Source: Odontesthes bonariensis
Lineage: Eukaryota > Chordata > Actinopteri > Atheriniformes > Atherinopsidae
Assembly: GCF_027942865.1 (NCBI RefSeq)
Contig: NW_027457366.1
Span: forward strand, 253,856 to 317,855
Direction: 5' to 3'
Length of the DNA: 64,000 bases
Below the pieces are notes generated by a model. That model saw nothing but the letters and a program-made list of their open reading frames with translations, was not told the DNA's origin and did not search any database. Below, piece by piece: positions 53,733 to 64,000 of the stretch. The position numbers and the translations under genes were made by a program. Each line of letters begins with the position of its first letter. Positions within the stretch are counted from its first letter, which is position 1.

Positions 53733-55040
53733 CAGGCTGCTCTGATTGGCTGTCGCAGGATCAAACATCTTCAGGCTGCTCTGATTGGCTGTCGCAGGAT
53801 TAAAGGTCTTCAGGCTGCTCTGATTGGCTGTCGCAGGATCAAAGGTCTTCAGGCTGCTCTGATTGGCTGTCGCAGAATCTAATGTCTTCAGGCTGCTCTG
53901 ATTGGCTGTCGCAGGATCAAAGGTCTTCAGGCTGATCTGATTGGCTGTCGCAGGATCAAAGGTCTTCAGGCTGATCTGATTGGCTGTCGCAGGATCAAAG
54001 GTCTTCAGGCTACTCTGATTGGCTGTCGCAAGATCAAAGGTCTTCAGGCTGCCCTTATTGGCTGTCGCAGGATCAAAGGTCTTCAGGCTGCTCTGATTGG
54101 CTGTCGCAGGAGCAAACATCTTCAGGCTGCTCTGATTGGCTGTCGCAGGATCAAACATCTTCAGGCTGCTCTGATTGGCTGTCGCAGGATCAAAGGTCTT
54201 CAGGCTGATCTGATTGGCTGTCGCAGGATCATTGTCTTCAGGCTGCTCTGATTGGCTGTCGCAGGATCAAACATCTTCAGGCTGCTCTGATTGGCTGTCG
54301 CAGAATCAAAGGTCTTCAGGCTTATCTGATTGGCTGTCGCAAAATGAAAGGTCTTCAGGTTGCTCTGATTGGCTGTCGCAGGAGCAAACATCTTCAGGCT
54401 GCTCTGATTGGCTGTCGCAGGATCAAAGGTCTTCAGGTTGCTCTGATTGGCTGTCGCAGGAGCAAACATCTTCAGGCTGCTCTGATTGGCTGTCGCAGGA
54501 TCAAACATCTTCAGGCTGCTCTGATTGGCTGTCGCAGGATCAAAGGTCTTCAGGCTGATCTGATTGGCTGTCGCAAAATGAAAGGTCTTCAGGTTGCTCT
54601 GATTGGCTGTCGCAGGATCTAACGTCTTCAGGCTGCTCTGATTGGCTGTCGCAGGATCAAAGGTCTTCAGGCTGATCTGATTGGCTGTCGCAGGATCAAA
54701 GGTCTTCAGGCTACTCTGATTGGCTGTCGCAGGATCAAAGGTCTTCAGGCTGCTCTGATTGGCTGTCGCAGGATAAAACATCTTCAGACTGCTCTGATTG
54801 GCTGTCGCAGGATTAAAGGTCTTCAGGCTGCTCTGATTGGCTGTCGCAGGATCTAACGTCTTCAGGCTGCCCTGATTGGCTGTCGCAGGATCAAAGGTCT
54901 TCAGGCTGATCTGATTGGCTGTCGCAGGATCAAAGGTCTTCAGGCTACTCTGATTGGCTGTCGCAGGATCAAAGGTCTTCAGTCTGCCCTTATTGGCTGT
55001 CGCAGGATCAAATGTCTTCAGGCTACTCTGATTGGCTGTC
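53733..55040. repeat. 39-bp minisatellite array D (about 33 units)
   Basis: The longest array in the 6178-bp unit, with the same CCAAT-bearing repeat. It begins abruptly after ACAACATAAC of a MITE-like repeat. A one-unit irregularity near 54225 (GATCATTGTC) breaks the long minus ORF into two. Confidence 0.95.
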
Positions 55041-55269
55041 GGGTCCGGATACCAAAGTATAATCCGTTTTTCTGTCAAAACGAAAAAATGAAAAAACGGA
55101 AATAGGTGTCCTTTTTCCATTTTTCGTTTTAAACAAAAAAGCAATTCAAACATTACCTTTCATAACTATAACTAACTTAACTAACTAACTAACAGAATAA
55201 CCACAAAAAGAAACCATTAACAATTATGAACCAAAAAAGAAAATATTTTCAGTTAACTAATCACGTCAT

Positions 55270-55639
55270 CATGTGATTGGCTGTTGCAGAATCAAACGTC
55301 TTCAGGCTGCTCTGATTGGCTGTCGCAGGATCGAACGTCTTCAGGCTTCTCTGATTGGCTGTCGCAGGATCAAAGGTCTTCAGGCTGCTCTGATTGGCTG
55401 TCGCAGGATCAAAGGTCTTCAGGCTGCTCTGATTGGCTGTCGCAGGATCAAACATCTTCAGGCTGCTCTGATTGGCTGTCGCAGGATCAAAGGTCTTCAG
55501 GCTGCTCTGATTGGCTGTCGCAGGATCTAACGTCTTCAGGCTGCTCTGATTGGCTGTCGCAGGATCAAAGGTCTTCAGGCTGATCTGATTGGCTGTCGCA
55601 GGATCAAAGGTCTTCAAGCTACTCTGATTGGCTGTCGGG
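55270..55639. repeat. 39-bp minisatellite array E
   Basis: Copy of array C in unit 2. Confidence 0.95.
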
Positions 55640-56160
55640 TCCGGGTACCAAAGTATAATCCGTTTTTCTGTCAAAACGAAAAATGAAAAAACGGAAATAG
55701 GTGTCCTTTTTCCATTTTTCGTTTTAAACCAAAAATGGATTTTTCTGTCTTCCTAAAAAAACGAAAAACCAAAATCAAATAACGGACAAAATTTGGTTTT
55801 TGGGAATTACTTTTTTCATTTTTCGTTTCTTACATTCGAACATGACGGCGGGCAGACCGGAAGCGGAAGTAACGCCAAAATAAAAGTAGCGTGCTACTTT
55901 AATATCAAACATATTTTCCGCTTTTTATACACCCATTGTAGGTAGTAGACTGCATTTATTTTAGTTAAGTGAAACTACAACAGCTGGTTGTTTGGGAGAA
56001 CGTCATAGGCTATATAAATTATGATAGGCTACAAAAAAGTGATCACAGCCAAATATGACAAAAGATTAGGCTAGCCTTTCATTTCTGACAACTGAACATT
56101 GCACATCTACTAACCTTATAACAAAATAAACGAGAGCAACAAATTTGTCCTCTAATTTTT

Positions 56161-56366
56161 CCAGTCTGGGACATTGGACAAAGAGGTGGTAGACTGTCTC
56201 TGACTGAGGGCAGAACGGACAGGAGACATCCAATGGAGGATCGTACATGGGGCCATAGCTACAAACAGGTATCTGGTGCACCTCGATCCTGGCACAGGGG
56301 ATGGCTGTCCGTTCTGCCCTCGGTCAGAGACAGTCTACCACCTCTTTGTCCAATGTCCCAGACTGG
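56161..56366. repeat. LINE foldback, unit 2
   Basis: Copy of 49983-50188. Confidence 0.9.
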
Positions 56367-56557
56367 AGGCGCTGTTCAGACAGCTGCAGAGGTGGTTTCA
56401 GGGGTTAAGTGAGGGTTTCTCCTCCAGCCTGTTCATCTTTGGGCCACATTATTGTGCAAGGAGGAAGGCTGAACTTCAGTTGATTAAAGGGATAATCCGG
56501 AGTAAAATGCACTTTAGATCCATTTACGGGATGTTGGGAGTACATATGTTGAGTTGA
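56219..56557 (+). mobile_element. LINE C-terminus fragment 1, unit 2
   Basis: Copy of 50041-50379 with one Val-to-Ala difference (LEALFRQ). Confidence 0.7.
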
Positions 56558-57686
56558 CATCAAAATCATGTCATTCGGATGTGTTCTGAGAATTTCGATT
56601 TGACCGTTTTTAGCCAAAAGTCGTTAGCCTGGAAGTGAGAGAGGCCCATCATGTCACCGCTACAAAACGCTATTTTTATACCTCTTCTACAGCTTCAAAC
56701 AACATAACACTTACGTGGTAGTGAGTAGAGGGTCCCTAAAGCCAAACCGAAGTGTCCCGAGGTCTTCATGTGGTCGAATATAGAGTCCAGAATGAATTTA
56801 ATCAAGCCAGTACCTTTCCGGAAATGTTGCTGCTGCAGCTGCTGCTGAAGACCGTGGTGAAGTTGGTTTGATATTGGATATTGGACAGATATTCAAAATA
56901 AGGAAATAAGGTGTCTTTTTTTTCAAACCTGCTTTTAAACATGTATAGCACTTTGTGCTACATGTTAATGTATGAAAAGTGCTTTATAAATAAAGTTTGA
57001 TTTGATTTTGACCAGAGGCCCTACGGGTGGGTCGAGAAGCCTGTCTGCGTCTGTGTCTTCTAGAATAGAAAAATACTTTATCCATCCCCCAATGGGGGAA
57101 ATTTAAATGAGTCAAGTAGCTCAAAAAGAAATGATTAATATTTACAATGATTGTATATCAAAATATTATATATAATACTAGATTCTCCGAAATGTTGGGT
57201 ATGCATCATGAGGTTACTACTCATATTCAAACTACCCAAGATGCAACGTAACGTGACGTCGCTGATCGGCCTCACTTAGCATGTAGCAGTAGCATCAACA
57301 GATCCCTGATCAGGGTTTTGTGAGTCCGGGACTGCAGAGCTGTAGCTTCAGCTTCAGACATTCAGGCAGGTTTACTCTGCAAAGATTCCCTTTCTTTCCT
57401 TCAGCTGCTTTGATGTTTTAAATCATCAGGCTTTTTCTCTTAACGATTCCCTGTTATATTTTGGTGGGATAGCAGCACACCCACTATGCGCTTGGTCATC
57501 ACAAAGAGTGACGCCACACTTGTGCTGACAGAGGAAGTGTGCTTATGGAAGATGAGCCAGATGCAGACAGATGTTTTCTACCTGTGGACACGTAATCAGA
57601 ACCAGAATTTATTGCCAAGTAGGTTTGCACTTACAAGGAATCTGACTTGGTGTCGTTGGTGCAGACGATATAGATATATATACAGA

Positions 57687-57719
<33 letters not shown>

Positions 57720-58466
57720 GATCTATATAAAAGGTTGGACCTCCCAAAACCTGCTCTCCAGTCATCTCCCCCCACACAAACCCCTGATCAAGGATCTGTT
57801 GATGCTACTGCTACATGCTAAGTCATGGACAGAAACTGCGACATTTTTCAGTAAAACTGACCAACATGAATAACGGATTCATTCTCTGGAAAATCAATAA
57901 CGGAGTGAAATAATGTTTTCAGTTCCACAATTGTGTGATGACAACAGCACAGAAATGTTATGACATCACAAAAGCAATATTCACAAGATGGAATGTCATA
58001 GATGACATCACAGCGATGTCATCAGTGACATCACCGTGATGTTATCATAGATGACATCACAGCGATGTTATCATAGATGACATCACAAAATGATATCTCC
58101 AGAGTTTATAAATAGAACCCCCTCTTCAAGATGTATACTAGCTTGCCTGCTTGCTTGCCCGCTTGTTCGCCCGCTTAGTTGTAGCTTGCTCGCACGCTTG
58201 AGCTCGCCCGCTTGCTCGCCCGCTTGCTCGCCCGCTTGCTCGCCCGCATGGTCGCCCGCTTGAGCTCGCCCGCTTGGTTGCCCGCTTGCTCGCCCGCTTG
58301 TTCGCCTGCTTGAGCTCGCACGCTTTGCCGCTTGTTCGCCCGCTTGCTCGCTCGCTCGCTCACTACTTGTTAGTAATTTGTCCTAACAAGTAGACGTTAC
58401 GTGATCGAGATTCATGCTGCACAATCTTTCCAACAGTCATGGTATCTCTTTTGTTAGTAACAGTTA

Positions 58467-58942
58467 GTAAGATGGCGCCAGTGTGTGAGGCGCTCTGTCA
58501 GCCGTTCCGACTTTTGTGTGTTTTTATACTGTTTGTACTATGTGTTGCACATCATGTTGACTGCCTGACGGTGTATAGTCGCCAAACGTCGCTTGAACTG
58601 AGAATTTCCGCCAAAGATTGGCGCAATTCAGATCGCGATGGCCATCAAAATCTGCCTCCTTTCCATTCCATTAAAAAGCAGGCAGCATAAAGTTAAACCA
58701 GAGCCCTGGTTGAATGAAACGACTCGCAATGCGAGACAGGTGTGTCGCAGAGCTGAGCGCAAGTGGAATAAGGATAAACTGGAAGTGTCTCTGCAAATAT
58801 TGGGTGACTGTTGGCGTCGATATCAGTCCTCTGTGAAAGAGGCCAAAAGAAAATATTTCTCTGATCTTATTGCTTCAAATTCCCACAAACCTCTTGTGTT
58901 TTTTAAAGTTTTAAATTCTGAGTGTTCTGAGTGTTTTATTTG
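58467..58942 (+). mobile_element. Deleted LINE fragment, unit 2
   Basis: Copy of 52289-52764. Confidence 0.7.
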
Positions 58943-59303
58943 ACATTTTGTACTGGATGTTCGTTGATACTACTCCGCCACCGCTAAGAAAATAGTGCGA
59001 GCGTGAACGAGCTGCCAAATAAAACACGACAGAAGCAACTTTTCGCAACGAAATTTGATTTGGATTACCAGTGCACACCAGTAACCACTCCGGTGAGTTG
59101 ATTATTTTGAAAACGGACGTTTCTGGCAAACAGTCAAGACAGCCCCTCAGGCATCGCCAACATTACAGGCACGACTACAGGAGAAGACAAACTCAGAAAT
59201 GGACATGAAGAAACCATTGAAGGACCGAAAGGATCCTTCTGCTGAAGGACTGGCAGATACTTCTGACCAAAAGGATCCTTTTCTCTCTATCTCCTCAGCA
59301 TTA

Positions 59304-59686
59304 AAGTTGGGAACCTGCGCACCCTGGTAGGTTTAAAGGCATCAAAGTGGACGGAGTTTTTTGGCATGGGACCTTCCCCTGAAGGCTGTTGGCGGTCCCT
59401 GTACAAACCTCCTGTTGACAAACGGACAGGAGACATCCAGTGGAGGATCGTACATGGGGCCATAGCTACAAACAGGTATCTGGTGCACCTCGATCCTGGC
59501 ACAGGGGATGGCTGTCCGTTCTGCCCTCGGTCAGAGACAGTCTACCACCTCTTTGTCCAATGTCCCAGACTGGAGGCGCTGTTCAGCCAGCTGCAGAGGT
59601 GGTTTCAGGGGTTAAATGAGGGTTTCTCCTCCAGTTCATCTTTGGGCCACATTATTGTGCAAGGAGGAAGGCTGTACTTCTGTTGA
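59304..59686 (+). mobile_element. LINE C-terminus fragment 2, unit 2
   Basis: Copy of 53126-53508. Confidence 0.75.
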
Positions 59687-59910
59687 TTAAAGGGATAATC
59701 CGGAGTAAAATGCACTTTAGATCCATTTACGGGATGTTGGGAGTACATATGTTGAGTTGACATCAAAATCATGTCATTTGGATGTGTTCTGAGAATTTCG
59801 ATTTGACCGTTTTTAGCCAAAAGTCGTTAGCCTGGAAGTGAGAGAGGCATATCATGTCACCGCTACAAAACGCTATTTTTATACCTCTTCTACAGCTCCA
59901 AACAACATAA

Positions 59911-61218
59911 CAGGCTGCTCTGATTGGCTGTCGCAGGATCAAACATCTTCAGGCTGCTCTGATTGGCTGTCGCAGGATTAAAGGTCTTCAGGCTGCTCTG
60001 ATTGGCTGTCGCAGGATCAAAGGTCTTCAGGCTGCTCTGATTGGCTGTCGCAGAATCTAATGTCTTCAGGCTGCTCTGATTGGCTGTCGCAGGATCAAAG
60101 GTCTTCAGGCTGATCTGATTGGCTGTCGCAGGATCAAAGGTCTTCAGGCTGATCTGATTGGCTGTCGCAGGATCAAAGGTCTTCAGGCTACTCTGATTGG
60201 CTGTCGCAAGATCAAAGGTCTTCAGGCTGCCCTTATTGGCTGTCGCAGGATCAAAGGTCTTCAGGCTGCTCTGATTGGCTGTCGCAGGAGCAAACATCTT
60301 CAGGCTGCTCTGATTGGCTGTCGCAGGATCAAACATCTTCAGGCTGCTCTGATTGGCTGTCGCAGGATCAAAGGTCTTCAGGCTGATCTGATTGGCTGTC
60401 GCAGGATCATTGTCTTCAGGCTGCTCTGATTGGCTGTCGCAGGATCAAACATCTTCAGGCTGCTCTGATTGGCTGTCGCAGAATCAAAGGTCTTCAGGCT
60501 TATCTGATTGGCTGTCGCAAAATGAAAGGTCTTCAGGTTGCTCTGATTGGCTGTCGCAGGAGCAAACATCTTCAGGCTGCTCTGATTGGCTGTCGCAGGA
60601 TCAAAGGTCTTCAGGTTGCTCTGATTGGCTGTCGCAGGAGCAAACATCTTCAGGCTGCTCTGATTGGCTGTCGCAGGATCAAACATCTTCAGGCTGCTCT
60701 GATTGGCTGTCGCAGGATCAAAGGTCTTCAGGCTGATCTGATTGGCTGTCGCAAAATGAAAGGTCTTCAGGTTGCTCTGATTGGCTGTCGCAGGATCTAA
60801 CGTCTTCAGGCTGCTCTGATTGGCTGTCGCAGGATCAAAGGTCTTCAGGCTGATCTGATTGGCTGTCGCAGGATCAAAGGTCTTCAGGCTACTCTGATTG
60901 GCTGTCGCAGGATCAAAGGTCTTCAGGCTGCTCTGATTGGCTGTCGCAGGATAAAACATCTTCAGACTGCTCTGATTGGCTGTCGCAGGATTAAAGGTCT
61001 TCAGGCTGCTCTGATTGGCTGTCGCAGGATCTAACGTCTTCAGGCTGCCCTGATTGGCTGTCGCAGGATCAAAGGTCTTCAGGCTGATCTGATTGGCTGT
61101 CGCAGGATCAAAGGTCTTCAGGCTACTCTGATTGGCTGTCGCAGGATCAAAGGTCTTCAGTCTGCCCTTATTGGCTGTCGCAGGATCAAATGTCTTCAGG
61201 CTACTCTGATTGGCTGTC
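59911..61218. repeat. 39-bp minisatellite array F
   Basis: Copy of array D with the same order of variant units, including the irregular unit, so the array was duplicated as a block. Confidence 0.95.
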
Positions 61219-61447
61219 GGGTCCGGATACCAAAGTATAATCCGTTTTTCTGTCAAAACGAAAAAATGAAAAAACGGAAATAGGTGTCCTTTTTCCATTT
61301 TTCGTTTTAAACAAAAAAGCAATTCAAACATTACCTTTCATAACTATAACTAACTTAACTAACTAACTAACAGAATAACCACAAAAAGAAACCATTAACA
61401 ATTATGAACCAAAAAAGAAAATATTTTCAGTTAACTAATCACGTCAT

Positions 61448-61817
61448 CATGTGATTGGCTGTTGCAGAATCAAACGTCTTCAGGCTGCTCTGATTGGCTG
61501 TCGCAGGATCGAACGTCTTCAGGCTTCTCTGATTGGCTGTCGCAGGATCAAAGGTCTTCAGGCTGCTCTGATTGGCTGTCGCAGGATCAAAGGTCTTCAG
61601 GCTGCTCTGATTGGCTGTCGCAGGATCAAACATCTTCAGGCTGCTCTGATTGGCTGTCGCAGGATCAAAGGTCTTCAGGCTGCTCTGATTGGCTGTCGCA
61701 GGATCTAACGTCTTCAGGCTGCTCTGATTGGCTGTCGCAGGATCAAAGGTCTTCAGGCTGATCTGATTGGCTGTCGCAGGATCAAAGGTCTTCAAGCTAC
61801 TCTGATTGGCTGTCGGG
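61448..61817. repeat. 39-bp minisatellite array G
   Basis: Copy of arrays C and E in unit 3. Confidence 0.95.
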
Positions 61818-62338
61818 TCCGGGTACCAAAGTATAATCCGTTTTTCTGTCAAAACGAAAAATGAAAAAACGGAAATAGGTGTCCTTTTTCCATTTTTCGT
61901 TTTAAACCAAAAATGGATTTTTCTGTCTTCCTAAAAAAACGAAAAACCCAAATCAAATAACGGACAAAATTTGGTTTTTGGGAATTACTTTTTTCATTTT
62001 TCGTTTCTTACATTCGAACATGACGGCGGGCAGACCGGAAGCGGAAGTAACGCCAAAATAAAAGTAGCGTGCTACTTTAATATCAAACATATTTTCCGCT
62101 TTTTATACACCCATTGTAGGTAGTAGACTGCATTTATTTTAGTTAAGTGAAACTACAACAGCTGGTTGTTTGGGAGAACGTCATAGGCTATATAAATTAT
62201 GATAGGCTACAAAAAAGTGATCACAGCCAAATATGACAAAAGATTAGGCTAGCCTTTCATTTCTGACAACTGAACATTGCACATCTACTAACCTTATAAC
62301 AAAATAAACGAGAGCAACAAATTTGTCCTCTAATTTTT

Positions 62339-62544
62339 CCAGTCTGGGACATTGGACAAAGAGGTGGTAGACTGTCTCTGACTGAGGGCAGAACGGACAG
62401 GAGACATCCAATGGAGGATCGTACATGGGGCCATAGCTACAAACAGGTATCTGGTGCACCTCGATCCTGGCACAGGGGATGGCTGTCCGTTCTGCCCTCG
62501 GTCAGAGACAGTCTACCACCTCTTTGTCCAATGTCCCAGACTGG
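62339..62544. repeat. LINE foldback, unit 3
   Basis: Copy of 49983-50188. Confidence 0.9.
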
Positions 62545-62735
62545 AGGTGCTGTTCAGACAGCTGCAGAGGTGGTTTCAGGGGTTAAGTGAGGGTTTCTCC
62601 TCCAGCCTGTTCATCTTTGGGCCACATTATTGTGCAAGGAGGAAGGCTGAACTTCAGTTGATTAAAGGGATAATCCGGAGTAAAATGCACTTTAGATCCA
62701 TTTACGGGATGTTGGGAGTACATATGTTGAGTTGA
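62397..62735 (+). mobile_element. LINE C-terminus fragment 1, unit 3
   Basis: Copy of 50041-50379; it shares the Val variant with unit 1. Confidence 0.7.
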
Positions 62736-63863
62736 CATCAAAATCATGTCATTCGGATGTGTTCTGAGAATTTCGATTTGACCGTTTTTAGCCAAAAGTC
62801 GTTAGCCTGGAAGTGAGAGAGGCCCATCATGTCACCGCTACAAAACGCTATTTTTATACCTCTTCTACAGCTTCAAACAACATAACACTTACGTGGTAGT
62901 GAGTAGAGGGTCCCTAAAGCCAAACCGAAGTGTCCCGAGGTCTTCATGTGGTCGAATATAGAGTCCAGAATGAATTTAATCAAGCCAGTACCTTTCCGGA
63001 AATGTTGCTGCTGCAGCTGCTGCTGAAGACCGTGGTGAAGTTGGTTTGATATTGGATATTGGACAGATATTCAAAATAAGGAAATAAGGTGTCTTTTTTT
63101 TCAAACCTGCTTTTAAACATGTATAGCACTTTGTGCTACATGTTAATGTATGAAAAGTGCTTTATAAATAAAGTTTGATTTGATTTTGACCAGAGGCCCT
63201 ACGGGTGGGTCGAGAAGCCTGTCTGCGTCTGTGTCTTCTAGAATAGAAAAATACTTTATCCATCCCCCAATGGGGGAAATTTAAATGAGTCAAGTAGCTC
63301 AAAAAGAAATGATTAATATTTACAATGATTGTATATCAAAATATTATATATAAATACTAGATTCTCCGAAATGTTGGGTATGCATCATGAGGTTACTACT
63401 CATATTCAAACTACCCAAGATGCAACGTAACGTGACGTCGCTGATCGGCCTCACTTAGCATGTAGCAGTAGCATCAACAGATCCCTGATCAGGGTTTTGT
63501 GAGTCCGGGACTGCAGAGCTGTAGCTTCAGCTTCAGACATTCAGGCAGGTTTACTCTGCAAAGATTCCTTCTTTCCTTCAGCTGCTTTGATGTTTTAAAT
63601 CATCAGGCTTTTTCTCTTAACGATTCCCTGTTATATTTTGGTGGGATAGCAGCACACCCACTATGCGCTTGGTCATCACAAAGAGTGACGCCACACTTGT
63701 GCTGACAGAGGAAGTGTGCTTATGGAAGATGAGCCAGATGCAGACAGATGTTTTCTACCTGTGGACACGTAATCAGAACCAGAATTTATTGCCAAGTAGG
63801 TTTGCACTTACAAGGAATCTGACTTGGTGTCGTTGGTGCAGACGATATAGATATATATACAGA

Positions 63864-63896
<33 letters not shown>

Positions 63897-64000
63897 GATC
63901 TATATAAAAGGTTGGACCTCCAAAACCTGCTCTCCAGTCATCTCCCCCCACACAAACCCCTGATCAAGGATCTGTTGATGCTACTGCTACATGCTAAGTA

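Larger units (their letters stand above)
48843..55020. repeat. 6178-bp tandem unit 1
   Basis: All landmarks recur exactly 6178 bases later (for example 49083/55261, 51308/57486, 54200/60378). The unit holds a short and a long CCAAT minisatellite array, the ETS block, two LINE C-terminus fragments, one internally deleted LINE fragment, LINE tails, a MITE scrap, TGACATCA words and a 12-bp minisatellite. Confidence 0.95.
55021..61198. repeat. 6178-bp tandem unit 2
   Basis: Nearly base-for-base the same as unit 1; one visible difference is GGCGCTG at 56367 against GGTGCTG at 50189. Contents correspond to unit 1 plus 6178. Confidence 0.95.
61199..64000. repeat. 6178-bp tandem unit 3 (partial)
   Basis: Follows unit 2 closely but has several private differences: AAACCCAAAT near 61945, an extra A near 63353, a CCCTTT loss near 63568 and a missing C near 63921. 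The window ends inside it. Confidence 0.93.

Overview
The window is nuclear DNA of a ray-finned, probably percomorph, fish. The evidence is teleost-style T-cell receptor beta V segments with 23-type recombination signals, vertebrate 5S rRNA and tRNA genes, fish LINE, BEL/Pao, Penelope-like, hAT and Harbinger relics, an endogenous retrovirus with a gamma/epsilon-type envelope, and spliced genes with GT-AG introns. The species cannot be named from sequence alone, and nothing bacterial or plasmid-like is present.

Layout. 1-3600: tRNA-Thr-bearing repeat, BEL/Pao fragment and two truncated LINEs. 3700-6900: three TRBV segments (one lacking its leader and the conserved Trp, one frameshifted, one apparently intact) plus a possible orphan leader. 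7300-14700: MITEs, a YqaJ-type exon, a hAT relic, tRNA-Thr copies and a coiled-coil ORF. 15117-16684: the only clearly intact spliced gene, a four-exon secreted protein of 328 aa and unknown function. 16850-20860: mostly empty, with MITE-like ends. 20863-27533: a minus-strand endogenous retrovirus with one LTR, env, RNase H-integrase, protease and gag; the reverse transcriptase is deleted. 28900-30130: 5S rRNA genes in an inverted duplication. 30100-44100: tRNA-Ser, tRNA-Ala and tRNA-Thr genes or relics, a zinc-finger scrap, a broken multi-exon gene, a second retroviral env tail, a Harbinger transposase, a Penelope-like element with a hammerhead-like motif, and satellites.

44100-64000 is a tandem segmental duplication. 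A 3.1-kb unit occurs first (two copies, the second shorter), followed by a 6178-bp unit present at least two and a half times and running off the window. Each unit carries arrays of a 39-bp minisatellite. Every repeat holds a near-consensus CCAAT (NF-Y) box, and because 39 is a multiple of 3 the arrays create long spurious reading frames on both strands.

The genes do not form a pathway. The window reads as the repeat-rich edge of a TRB locus next to a small-RNA gene cluster, reworked by transposons and tandem duplication. The most unusual items are the CCAAT arrays, the RT-deleted retrovirus with in-frame gag/pro stop, the hammerhead-like motif in the Penelope-like element, the 5S inverted duplication, and the array edge that begins inside a tRNA anticodon at a perfect 26-bp palindrome.
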